From Ignavibacteriales bacterium (GTDB lineage: Bacteria; Bacteroidota; Ignavibacteria; Ignavibacteriales; Melioribacteraceae), in the NCBI GenBank assembly GCA_026390775.1, contig JAPLFF010000007.1:620001-684000 (forward strand): a stretch of 64,000 nucleotides of DNA, written 5' to 3'. The position numbers and the translations under genes are program-made. Shown piece by piece: positions 45,455-53,003 of the stretch. Each line of letters starts with the position of its first letter. Position 1 is the first letter of the stretch. Below the pieces are notes generated by a model that was given only the letters and a program-made list of their open reading frames with translations, was not told the origin of the DNA and did no database searches.

Positions 45455-46360
45455 ATGACTTACGAAGATTTAATATTTGAACTGGTCAATAAAGATGATC
45501 GCTACATGATCATGACTTCCGAAAACAGAGCGGCAATGAGAAACATTACGGCTAAAATCAAAAATAATTTTATCGATACCGGAATAACGGAACAGACATT
45601 AATCGGAATGGCAGCAGGACTAGCATTACGCGGTAGAATTCCAATCGTTCATGCACTTGCAACATTCTTAACTATGCGCGCATTTGAGTTTATACGAACA
45701 GATATTGGAATCGGAAATCTGCCGGTTAAGATTGTCGGCGCTGTTCCAGGATTTTTATCAGACGGCAACGGACCAACTCACCAAGCAATAGAAGATGTTT
45801 CTATCATGCGCGGCATCCCGAATGTAAATGTATTTTGTCCGGCAGACGAAGATGACATGCTGAAATGTTTACCAAAAATTTTTGAATACTCTTCCCCATT
45901 TTACATACGTTATAACAATACAAAACCGGTTGTAGAGCACGGCAAATTTGAATTTGGTAAAGCAGAAATTTTTGGCGACGGAAAAGATGTAGCAATTCTT
46001 GTTTATGGATTTCTTTTCGGACAAGCATTCAAAGCAAAAGAGATTTTAGAATCAACGGGCGTTTCTGTTAGACTTATAAACATCCGCACACCAAAACCGA
46101 TTGATGAAGATGCAATTTTGAAAGCTGTCGATGAATGCAAACTTATTGTTACTATTGAAGATCATTTTATAACCGGCGGACTATATTCAATTCTAGCCGA
46201 AGTGCTTTTACGAAACAGAAAAACTGCTAATGTTCTTCCCTTTGCTTTCATGAACAAATGGTTCAAGCCGGGTTTATTAAATGACGTTCTGGAGTATGAG
46301 GGATTTACTGCAGAACAGATAACTCAAAAAATTATTAAGCAGTTAGCTTTTAGCCATTAG
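45455..46360 (+). CDS. Transketolase, C-terminal subunit
   Basis: The pyrimidine-binding and C-terminal half of the split transketolase: FIDTGITEQTLIGMAAGLALRG (with the catalytic Glu), ATFLTMRAFEFIRTDI, HQAIEDVSIMRGIPN, and the C-terminal lobe EDHFITGGLYS. ATG at 45455 follows the previous stop by one base, with GGCGAG ahead. The last residues AFSH and the TAG stop are encoded by the heptanucleotide array at 46341-46368, so the original 3' end may have been replaced when that element arrived. The rest is normal. Confidence 0.92.
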   Translation: MTYEDLIFELVNKDDRYMIMTSENRAAMRNITAKIKNNFIDTGITEQTLIGMAAGLALRGRIPIVHALATFLTMRAFEFIRTDIGIGNLPVKIVGAVPGFLSDGNGPTHQAIEDVSIMRGIPNVNVFCPADEDDMLKCLPKIFEYSSPFYIRYNNTKPVVEHGKFEFGKAEIFGDGKDVAILVYGFLFGQAFKAKEILESTGVSVRLINIRTPKPIDEDAILKAVDECKLIVTIEDHFITGGLYSILAEVLLRNRKTANVLPFAFMNKWFKPGLLNDVLEYEGFTAEQITQKIIKQLAFSH

Positions 46361-46368
46361 CTTTTAGC
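46341..46368 (+). repeat. Left heptanucleotide arm flanking the four-helix-bundle gene
   Basis: Four exact 7-base steps: AGTTAGC, TTTTAGC, CATTAGC, TTTTAGC (consensus NNTTAGC). It supplies the stop codon of the transketolase C subunit. Four complementary units in opposite orientation lie at 46741-46768 on the other side of the gene. Confidence 0.8.
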
Positions 46369-46395
46369 TTCTTAAAAATTAAATGGGAGGGTATT

Positions 46396-46752
46396 ATGAG
46401 AGATTTTAGAAAATTAAAAATTTGGGAAAGATCTCATGCGTTCACACTTAACATTTATAAGACAACTAAGTCTTTCCCAAAAGAGGAATTGTATGGAATC
46501 ACTTCTCAATTACGACGAGCTGCGGCTTCAATACCAACTAATATTGCTGAAGGCTGTGGTAAACAAACAGAGAAAGATTTCGCAAGGTATATAAGTATAT
46601 CAGCTGGATCAACTAGTGAAACGGAATACTTACTTACATTATCAACTGATTTAAAATATTTGAATGAATCTCATTCTAAAGAGCTGATAATCGAGATAAA
46701 CGAAATAAAAAAAATGTTAAATGGACTTTTAATAAAAATTGCTAATAGCTAA
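46396..46752 (+). CDS. Four-helix-bundle protein (S23/23S rRNA intervening-sequence protein family)
   Basis: A 118-residue protein with the family pattern: RDFRKLKIWERSHAF at the start, SQLRRAAASIPTNIAEG in the middle helix pair, FARYISISAGSTSETEYLL later. This is the S23 family of four-helix bundles first known from ORFs within 23S rRNA intervening sequences, and related in fold to the Avd accessory protein of diversity-generating retroelements. It binds nucleic acid in some cases. GGGAGGG lies four bases before the ATG. It interrupts an otherwise metabolic sugar cluster and is bounded by inverted heptad arrays, which encode its last residues and stop. Confidence 0.9.
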   Translation: MRDFRKLKIWERSHAFTLNIYKTTKSFPKEELYGITSQLRRAAASIPTNIAEGCGKQTEKDFARYISISAGSTSETEYLLTLSTDLKYLNESHSKELIIEINEIKKMLNGLLIKIANS

Positions 46753-46768
46753 ACGCTAACAGCTATTA
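46741..46768 (+). repeat. Right heptanucleotide arm flanking the four-helix-bundle gene
   Basis: Four exact 7-base steps GCTAATA, GCTAAAC, GCTAACA, GCTATTA; the reverse complement reads NNTTAGC-like units. It pairs imperfectly with the left arm at 46341-46368, with best alignment of 18 of 21 bases (46341-46361 against 46741-46761). It supplies the stop codon of the four-helix-bundle gene. Confidence 0.8.
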
Positions 46769-46782
46769 GCGGAGTTTTTTCA

Positions 46783-48117
46783 ATGGCTAATAAATTATCT
46801 CTAAACAACAATTTCCCTGAAATAAAAAAATCCAACGAGCTTTACAATCGTGCACTAGGATTAATTCCTTCCGTTACCCAAACACTTGCAAAAGGTCCGG
46901 GACAATGGATAAACGGAGTTGCACCGAAATATTTGGTAAGAGGAAAAGGCTCTCATGTTTGGGATGTTGATAGTAACGAATATATTGATTACATGATGGG
47001 TGTTGGTCCTCTATCTCTTGGTTATGCTTATACAAAAGTTGATGAAGCAATTAAAAAACAATTGGAAGACGGAATTACATTTTCAATGATGCACCCGCTC
47101 GAAGTTGAAGTTGCTGAAATGATTCGGGATATTATTCCGAATGCAGAAGCAGTCCGTTACAGTAAAACCGGGGCTGATGCAACAAGTGCTGCTGTCCGCC
47201 TTGCTCGTGCCTATACGGGAAAAAATAAAATATTATGCTGCGGTTACCACGGCTGGCATGATTGGTATATCGCAGTTACCGCACGCAATCATGGTATTCC
47301 CGAAGCAGTGCAGGCTCTTTCATTTACATTTAATTATAATGATATTGATTCTGTAAAGAATTCAATTGATGACGATGTTGCTGCAATAATTCTTGAGCCG
47401 GTTGTGTTCGCTGAACCGAAAGATAACTTTCTTCACAAGCTTGCAGAGTTATGCGAACAAAAAGGAATAGTTTTGATCTTCGATGAAATGTGGACGGGAT
47501 TTAGAATGGCTCTTGGAGGCGCTCAAGAATATTTTGGAATTACTCCCGATCTCGCAACATATTCTAAAGCAGTTGCTAATGGTATGCCGATTTCAATTCT
47601 AACTGGCAAAAGAAAAATAATGGATCTTGCAGATGAAGATATTTTCTTTTACACAACTTTCGGTGGTGAAGCTTTATCTCTTGCGGCAACTAAAGCGACA
47701 ATTAAGGAATTACGTGATAAGAATGTGCCAAAGTTTTTAAATGATCAAGGAAAAAAATTAAAAGACGGATATAATTCTATTGTTAATAAATTGGGATTGG
47801 ATTTCACAAAAACAATTGGCTACAATTGGCGTTCGATAGCAACGTTTGATGAAAAAGCCGGGGATCCGCTAATTCAAAAATCTTTGATGCAGCAGGAAAT
47901 GATCAAACGCGGAATTCTCTGGCAAGGATTTTTTAATATGTCATTCTCACACAGTGATACAGATGTTGATTACACACTTCAAGCTTTGGAAGAATCTCTT
48001 TTAATTCTGAAAAAAGCTGTTCAAGAAAATAAATTAAAAGAATCATTACACGGGATTCCTGTACAACCTGTGTTTAGGAAAGTTGATAATTTTAATATGA
48101 AGCCAATGAAGAAATAG
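46783..48117 (+). CDS. Class III PLP aminotransferase, glutamate-1-semialdehyde aminotransferase-like
   Basis: A 444-residue fold-type I PLP enzyme related to HemL. PLP contacts are in TGADATSAAVRLARAYTG (near 129-146), the LIFDEMWTGFR motif (Asp234), and the Schiff-base Lys262 in YSKAVANGMPIS. The C-terminus departs from true HemL and it sits in a sugar cluster, so it probably aminates a carbonyl sugar or a ketose intermediate rather than making tetrapyrrole precursor. An SDR gene follows, which could create that carbonyl. GGAG is 10 bases before the ATG, within the tail of the heptad arm region. Confidence 0.85.
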   Translation: MANKLSLNNNFPEIKKSNELYNRALGLIPSVTQTLAKGPGQWINGVAPKYLVRGKGSHVWDVDSNEYIDYMMGVGPLSLGYAYTKVDEAIKKQLEDGITFSMMHPLEVEVAEMIRDIIPNAEAVRYSKTGADATSAAVRLARAYTGKNKILCCGYHGWHDWYIAVTARNHGIPEAVQALSFTFNYNDIDSVKNSIDDDVAAIILEPVVFAEPKDNFLHKLAELCEQKGIVLIFDEMWTGFRMALGGAQEYFGITPDLATYSKAVANGMPISILTGKRKIMDLADEDIFFYTTFGGEALSLAATKATIKELRDKNVPKFLNDQGKKLKDGYNSIVNKLGLDFTKTIGYNWRSIATFDEKAGDPLIQKSLMQQEMIKRGILWQGFFNMSFSHSDTDVDYTLQALEESLLILKKAVQENKLKESLHGIPVQPVFRKVDNFNMKPMKK

Positions 48118-48164
48118 TCAGCGTGTAGAACGAAGAACGTTGAGTTAATTGAAGGATTTTATAA

Positions 48165-48968
48165 ATGGAATTGTTTTCACTCAAAAATAAAGTTGCAATT
48201 GTAACCGGTGCATTAGGATTAATCGGGAAAGAACATTGTAAAGCATTAAGCGAAGCCGGTGCAAATGTTATTGTTGCAGATCTTAATGAAGTCAAGTGCA
48301 TAGAATTTGCAAAGTCGCTTCAAACAAAATCGCTCTGTTTAGAACTTGATGTTACAAATTCGGATTCAATTAAAAATTTGCGGGATAAAGTGCTGAATCA
48401 GTTCGGACATATTGATATCCTCGTTAACAATGCAGCGATAAACGATATGTTCGAAAATCCAAAAGTTGCAACCGAGCAATCAAAGTTTGAAAATTATCCG
48501 CTTGAGCTTTGGCAAAAATCAATTGATGTTAACTTAACCGGAATATTTTTGTGTTCGCAAATTCTTGGAACTGAAATGGCAAAACAGAAAAGCGGAAGTA
48601 TTATTAATATAGCTTCTACATACGGCATTACGGCACCTGACCAATCGCTCTACATAAAAAAAGATGGGACTCAATCATTCTTCAAACCGCCTGCTTATTC
48701 TGCTACTAAAGGCGCAGTTATAATGTTTACTAAATATCTTGCTGCTTATTGGGGAAAAGACGGCGTTCGTGTAAATACTTTAACGCCGGGCGGAGTAGAA
48801 AATAATCAAGATGAATTCTTCATCGAAAAATATTCTTCTAAAACTCCTTTAGGAAGAATGGCAAAACCGACGGATTACAAAGGCGCATTAATTTTTCTTG
48901 CAAGCGACGCATCAAGTTATATGACGGGAGCTAATTTAATAGTAGATGGCGGTTGGACTTGCTGGTAA
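48165..48968 (+). CDS. Short-chain dehydrogenase/reductase
   Basis: A 267-residue classical SDR. The cofactor loop is TGALGLIGKEH near residues 14-24 (TGxxGxIG form), then NNAAIND, SIINIASTYG with the catalytic Ser, YSATKG with Tyr and Lys, and DGGWTCW at the end. A short insertion after the catalytic serine (YIKKDGTQSFFKPP) lengthens the substrate loop. In the cluster it could oxidise a hydroxyl to the keto group for the aminotransferase, or reduce a sugar intermediate. Substrate unknown. Confidence 0.88.
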   Translation: MELFSLKNKVAIVTGALGLIGKEHCKALSEAGANVIVADLNEVKCIEFAKSLQTKSLCLELDVTNSDSIKNLRDKVLNQFGHIDILVNNAAINDMFENPKVATEQSKFENYPLELWQKSIDVNLTGIFLCSQILGTEMAKQKSGSIINIASTYGITAPDQSLYIKKDGTQSFFKPPAYSATKGAVIMFTKYLAAYWGKDGVRVNTLTPGGVENNQDEFFIEKYSSKTPLGRMAKPTDYKGALIFLASDASSYMTGANLIVDGGWTCW

Positions 48969-49037
48969 ATAAATAAGGTTAATCATAATGAAGCGCACCT
49001 ATATCATGAATACCAAGCAGATATTTCTATCCATAAA

Positions 49038-49057
49038 CCCCACGCTTCAGCGTGGGG
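49038..49057. repeat. Left subterminal hairpin of the IS200-type element
   Basis: CCCCACGC at 49038-49045 pairs perfectly with GCGTGGGG at 49050-49057 around TTCA. In IS200/IS605 elements subterminal hairpins are recognised by TnpA as single-strand structures; the left one may also insulate against external transcription. Confidence 0.75.
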
Positions 49058-49103
49058 ATGGCAATACTAAAAACAACACATGGCTTTAGCCATAACAAAA
49101 ATT

Positions 49104-49535
49104 ATGTCAAACGTTAAAATATGGATACATGCAGTTTGGTGTACGAAGAACCATGAGCGCGTTCTCTCTAAAGATGTTAGAAAACAACTTTTTCAGCATG
49201 TGAGGGAGAACGCAAAAGAGAAGCAGATTTATATTGATTTCATTAATGGAGATTTAGATCACATACACTGCTTGTTAGCATTAAATGCAGATATGACGAT
49301 CGCAAAAGTTATGCAACTGATAAAAGGGGAAGCCGCATATTGGGCAAATAAAAACTCGTTGCTAAAATCGAAATTGGAATGGGCGGATGAGTACTTTGCG
49401 GTATCTGTCAGTGAATCAATGCTAAATAAAGTTCGGGACTACATCAAAAGTCAAGAAGAACATCATAAAAAAATAACATTCAAGAGTGAGTATGAGAAAT
49501 TTATAACAAAGTTCGGGTTTAATCATCATGGCTAA
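49104..49535 (+). CDS. tnpA: IS200/IS605-type Y1 transposase (TnpA)
   Basis: A transposase of about 143 residues of the HUH superfamily. The HUH pair is in DLDHIHCLLAL near the middle, and the catalytic tyrosine is in DYIKSQEEHHKK, the classic IS200 motif near the C-terminus. It cuts and rejoins single-stranded DNA. A longer frame begins at 49080, but that ATG is part of the inner inverted repeat; ATG at 49104 matches the usual start of the family (short N-terminus before the first strand VKIWIHAVW). No TnpB or IscB partner is present. The gene is intact and could be active. Confidence 0.9.
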   Translation: MSNVKIWIHAVWCTKNHERVLSKDVRKQLFQHVRENAKEKQIYIDFINGDLDHIHCLLALNADMTIAKVMQLIKGEAAYWANKNSLLKSKLEWADEYFAVSVSESMLNKVRDYIKSQEEHHKKITFKSEYEKFITKFGFNHHG

Positions 49536-49559
49536 AGCCCTAATCTAATTGTTGTGTTA

Positions 49560-49579
49560 CCCCACGATAAATCGTGGGG
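49560..49579. repeat. Right subterminal hairpin of the IS200-type element
   Basis: CCCCACGAT at 49560-49568 pairs perfectly with ATCGTGGGG at 49571-49579 around AA. It shares the CCCCACG base with the left hairpin but has a different apex. Confidence 0.75.
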
Positions 49580-49646
49580 TTAATTCATGAAGTACGCAGT
49601 ATTATGATGAACCTTAAATATATTCTCAGTTACTTAGGAACTTAAA

Positions 49647-50207
49647 ATGGCAAAGAAAAAACTTACAAAAAAACAGCTATTAAAACGTGCTTCAAAAATA
49701 AAATTAGTATTAGCAGATTGCGACGGCGTTTTAACCGATACAGGTGTTTACTACTCTTCTCAGGGAGAAATGATGAAACGTTTTTCTATTCGTGACGGAA
49801 TGGGTGTTGAACGTTTAAGAAAATATGCCAACGTTGAAACCGGAATAGTAACCGGTGAAGACACTGAAATTGTACGTGTGCGTGCTAACAAACTTCAAAT
49901 GAAAGAAATACATTTGGGAATCAATCGTAAAGATGAAGTATTCAATGAAATATTATCCAGAAGAAATTTAAAAGCGGAAGAAGTTGCTTACATTGGTGAT
50001 GACTCAAACGATGTTACCATAATGAAACTTGCCGGATTAACAGCCTGTCCCAAAGACGCAACTATGTTTGCTAAAAATATTGCCGACATTATTGTTGATA
50101 GTAAAGGCGGCAACGGAGCGTTCCGTGATTTTGCAGAATTAATCATCGAAGCTAAAACAAAAAAGAAAGTATTTAGAAAGGACGATAGTAATGCCAAACA
50201 AAGTTAA
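49647..50207 (+). CDS. KdsC-type HAD phosphatase
   Basis: A 186-residue C0-type HAD phosphatase of the KDO 8-phosphate phosphatase family. The nucleophile motif is LVLADCDGVLTDTG near residues 22-35, the second motif is VTGEDTE, and the Mg-binding end is YIGDDSNDVTIMKLAG. Such enzymes dephosphorylate ulosonate phosphates (KDO-8-P, KDN-9-P, NeuNAc-9-P). Its 3' end overlaps the NeuB-type gene by 17 bases, a coupling that suggests it acts on that enzyme's product. The overall order resembles known phosphorylated nonulosonate routes. Confidence 0.88.
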   Translation: MAKKKLTKKQLLKRASKIKLVLADCDGVLTDTGVYYSSQGEMMKRFSIRDGMGVERLRKYANVETGIVTGEDTEIVRVRANKLQMKEIHLGINRKDEVFNEILSRRNLKAEEVAYIGDDSNDVTIMKLAGLTACPKDATMFAKNIADIIVDSKGGNGAFRDFAELIIEAKTKKKVFRKDDSNAKQS

Positions 50208-51084
50208 GATCGGTAACAAATTCATAGGCGAAGATCAGCCCGTTTATGTTATTGCTGAGATTGGAATCAATCACAACGGCTCTTTGGAATTAGCAAAAAG
50301 ACTGATTGACGGAGCTGTATATGCCGGATGTGATGCTGTAAAATTTCAAAAACGAACACCTGAACTTTGTGTTCCTAAAGATCAATGGTATGTTGAGCGC
50401 GATACACCATGGGGAAGAATAACTTATATCGAATATCGTCACAAAGTTGAATTTGGATTTGAAGAATTTCTTGAGATAGACGGTTATTGTAGAGAAAAAG
50501 GAATTGATTGGTTCGCTTCACCGTGGGATGAAAACTCTGTAGATTTTTTAGAAAAGTTCAAACCTTTGATTTACAAGGTTCCGTCCGCATCTTTAACTGA
50601 TCATTCTCTTCTTCGAAAAATAAAAGCAACAGGCAGACCAGTTATCATATCAACCGGTATGTCAACTATTCAGGAAATTGAAGAAGCTGTTTTGATTCTC
50701 GGTACCGAAAATCTTTTGATCGCACAAGCAACATCTACATATCCGTGTCCTGTTGAGGAATTAAATTTACAGGTAATCGGGACTTACAAAGAAATTTTTC
50801 CTGAAGTTCCTATAGGTTATTCAGGGCATGAGACAGGTTTGTCGCCAACGCTTGCTGCCGTTGCAATTGGGGCAAGATTTGTTGAACGGCATATTACGCT
50901 CGATCGTGCAATGTGGGGAACCGATCAAGCAGCATCGGTGGAAGTATCGGGTATGCAGAAGCTTGTTCATGATATACGGGATATCGAAAAAGCTCTTGGT
51001 GACGGAATAAAAAAAGTTTATGAAAGTGAACAGAAAAATATTGAAAAACTTAGAAGAGTAAAACCAAATATTACCGTTTCCTAA
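50191..51084 (+). CDS. NeuB/SpsE-type N-acetylneuraminate synthase family protein without SAF domain
   Basis: A 297-residue PEP-condensing synthase of the NeuB TIM-barrel family: VIAEIGINHNGSLELAKRLIDGA, AVKFQKRTPE, VPSASLTDHSLL, STGMSTIQEIEEAV, and GYSGHETGLSPTLAAVAIGA with FVERHITLDRAMWGTDQ. It would join PEP to an aldose or acylamino aldose, perhaps as a phosphate, to give a 3-deoxy-ulosonic acid. NeuB proteins usually have a C-terminal SAF (antifreeze-like) domain giving about 340 residues; here the protein ends soon after the barrel, which suggests a variant branch. It ends the cluster. Confidence 0.88.
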   Translation: MPNKVKIGNKFIGEDQPVYVIAEIGINHNGSLELAKRLIDGAVYAGCDAVKFQKRTPELCVPKDQWYVERDTPWGRITYIEYRHKVEFGFEEFLEIDGYCREKGIDWFASPWDENSVDFLEKFKPLIYKVPSASLTDHSLLRKIKATGRPVIISTGMSTIQEIEEAVLILGTENLLIAQATSTYPCPVEELNLQVIGTYKEIFPEVPIGYSGHETGLSPTLAAVAIGARFVERHITLDRAMWGTDQAASVEVSGMQKLVHDIRDIEKALGDGIKKVYESEQKNIEKLRRVKPNITVS

Positions 51085-51154
51085 TTATGGTGGAAAAAAT
51101 CTCTAATATTTTTTTTCAGACAGTTTGTTTTTGTGTTTAGAAGTTTTAAAAGTA

Positions 51155-51176
51155 GGAGCTGAAAATATTCAGCCCC
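51155..51176 (-). terminator. Putative terminator after the MuiA-like gene
   Basis: GCTGAA at 51158-51163 pairs with TTCAGC at 51168-51173, extended by G/C pairs, with loop AATA. It lies 20 bases past the minus-strand stop at 51196, with moderate T content after. It may serve both convergent genes. Confidence 0.5.
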
Positions 51177-51195
51177 CAACTAGTTGAAATGAATT

Positions 51196-52800
51196 TTACA
51201 ATCCTTGGATTTGTTTATCTCCCGGGTACTTTACTGAATAAACCATCTTTTTAGAAATTGATTTCCCCGCTTCAATTTCAATCGCCCATTTTAATTTTCC
51301 GCTTTGCTGATCATAGACAGCACCGGATGAATCAATCATCTTCACAACGATATCTTCATTCTTGGAGATTGGGATTTGATCTTCTACAACAATTTTAACT
51401 GATGCTTTTTTGTTGTTCTTAATTTTAATATCGAACGCAAATGTTCTCTCAACATTACTGCTCAAAAATTTATCTTCCGAAAAATCTTTCAGCACATCGC
51501 GGGAGACAGAAATATTCTGATCTCTGCCGAGTGACAACGAAAGTGTATCTTTTGTAGTTGCCGGATTAATCAAAGATTGCCCGACATAAGAGTTTTCGAA
51601 ATAGATGTTGGCTTGCCCGGGTAATAAATTATAATCTGTCCAATCTGTTAAACGTGCGACAAGAAATGCGTTGTTGTCCAGTTTTGGAGAGGCATAATAT
51701 TCATACTTAACGGGGACGGAAAAATCCTGCAGTGCAACCGAATGCGGTTTGCTATCTGAAGGAATTGAATATTTTATTGTTGGAGTAAATTCAACCGAGA
51801 GTTGTGTTTCAACAACCTCAAAATAATTTGCCATTGTTTCTGCTTGAGATGCTTCGTCTTTAATTGGCATTTGTGCCTGTGAAACAACAGCGTTTGCAGC
51901 AACACCGGATTTCATCATTTCACGATATGCAACCGGACGCATAAAATCTATAAACCAAGGATAAAGTTCCGGCTTATTGTTATTTACATTTGGGTTTCTT
52001 GTGGAAAGAACGATCTCAATATTTTTCCAATCGAATCCGCTGTTCTGCCAAACATTTGCCTTGTAACTCAATTGTGCGGGGGAATTTATTTTATCAACTC
52101 TAACATCGTAAGCAGGTTGCCACCCGGCGTCATAAATCAAATATGATAGATCTATTTCAACCGTACCTGAAGTTTTACCTGAAACTGTAACTACAATTTC
52201 ATTAGTTGGTTTGTTTAATTGATTGTTCAGTTCATTCAATTGATTTTGTATCCGTTCAATATTCTTCTGGGTTTTTTTTGCATTCAATGTTAGATCGAAC
52301 ATTTTATTTTTTATTTCCGGAAGACGCTTCCGGTAGAACTCAGCCATTTTCTGTAACTCCGTAACAGAAACGCCGACTTTTTCATTTCCAATATTTTTAT
52401 TTGCGAGGATTAATTCAATTTCGGATTTCAAAACATCTATTTCATTTTGATTAAAAGCTAAAGATTTATTCTGTGATTCGAGAGAATCTTCCAGCATTTT
52501 TATCTGAGGAGTTTTTTCCGCAATGCGTAAATAGTCGAAGCGCTGGACAACCGACATAATGATTGCGTCTCCTTTTGCCGAAACATTAATGCTGTTTCTA
52601 TCAATGTTAGATGCCAATCCGGTAAAAACAATATCATTAAAACCTTTATCAACTTTAACGCTTGCAGAATAACTTAATTGAGCACCTCTCAAAAAAATCT
52701 TAACGTTCAAGAGAGACGGTTTAACTAAAATATTATCTGCGGCAAAAAAAGTCTGTGAAATAATTAAAGCGGTAATAAAAGTATAAATAACTTTTTTCAT
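51196..52800 (-). CDS. Mucoidy inhibitor MuiA-like exported protein (DUF4140/DUF4139)
   Basis: A 534-residue exported protein. After a signal peptide (about residues 1-20, TFFAAD) comes a DUF4140-like beta domain (VFLRGAQLSYSASVKVDKG-like, about 30-125), a long coiled coil (about 95-195, ELQKMAEF and ERIQNQLNELNNQLN), and a DUF4139 beta-rich domain (about 215-534) with SYLIYDAGWQPAYDVRVD and YSVKYPGDKQIQGL at the end. This is the MuiA architecture; E. coli-type members were named for reducing mucoid phenotype, mechanism unknown. Divergent from the sensor kinase at 53004 across a 203-base gap. Confidence 0.85.
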   Translation of the reverse strand: MKKVIYTFITALIISQTFFAADNILVKPSLLNVKIFLRGAQLSYSASVKVDKGFNDIVFTGLASNIDRNSINVSAKGDAIIMSVVQRFDYLRIAEKTPQIKMLEDSLESQNKSLAFNQNEIDVLKSEIELILANKNIGNEKVGVSVTELQKMAEFYRKRLPEIKNKMFDLTLNAKKTQKNIERIQNQLNELNNQLNKPTNEIVVTVSGKTSGTVEIDLSYLIYDAGWQPAYDVRVDKINSPAQLSYKANVWQNSGFDWKNIEIVLSTRNPNVNNNKPELYPWFIDFMRPVAYREMMKSGVAANAVVSQAQMPIKDEASQAETMANYFEVVETQLSVEFTPTIKYSIPSDSKPHSVALQDFSVPVKYEYYASPKLDNNAFLVARLTDWTDYNLLPGQANIYFENSYVGQSLINPATTKDTLSLSLGRDQNISVSRDVLKDFSEDKFLSSNVERTFAFDIKIKNNKKASVKIVVEDQIPISKNEDIVVKMIDSSGAVYDQQSGKLKWAIEIEAGKSISKKMVYSVKYPGDKQIQGL

Positions 52801-53003
52801 AATATACCTCTCTCTGTTTGTTCAAAGATAATCAAACTGTTTCTTATACATAAACTGATTTTTTCTGTTCCATAAAAATTGATGCGTGCTATTATATAAA
52901 CTAATCATCTTTCTTTATAGAGCCACTTTCATTATTTTTCATGCGATTTAATTGAGGGCTCACCTCATTTCATCTGATCTGTTAAGTATAATTTTTAGGA
53001 TAT

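Larger units (their letters stand above)
48975..49615. mobile_element. IS200-type single-gene element with mirrored hairpin ends
   Basis: The element encodes one Y1 transposase and is bounded by an imperfect inverted repeat: AAGGTTAATCATAAT at 48975-48989 faces AAGGTTCATCATAAT read on the minus strand from 49615. Inside are CCCCACGC/GCGTGGGG (49038-49057) and CCCCACGAT/ATCGTGGGG (49560-49579) hairpins, then inner arms GGCTTTAGCCAT (49082-49093) and its complement (49528-49539). The order outer arm, hairpin, inner arm is mirrored about the gene. It lies between SDR and KdsC-type genes and interrupts neither. Confidence 0.75.

Noticed and set aside
46396-46752. Diversity-generating retroelement accessory gene (Avd)
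   Set aside because: The fold is shared, but no reverse transcriptase, template repeat or variable-repeat target is seen nearby.
46783-48117. hemL for tetrapyrrole synthesis
   Set aside because: HemL-like motifs are present, but the gene sits in a sugar cluster with no other hem gene; a sugar aminotransferase is more likely.
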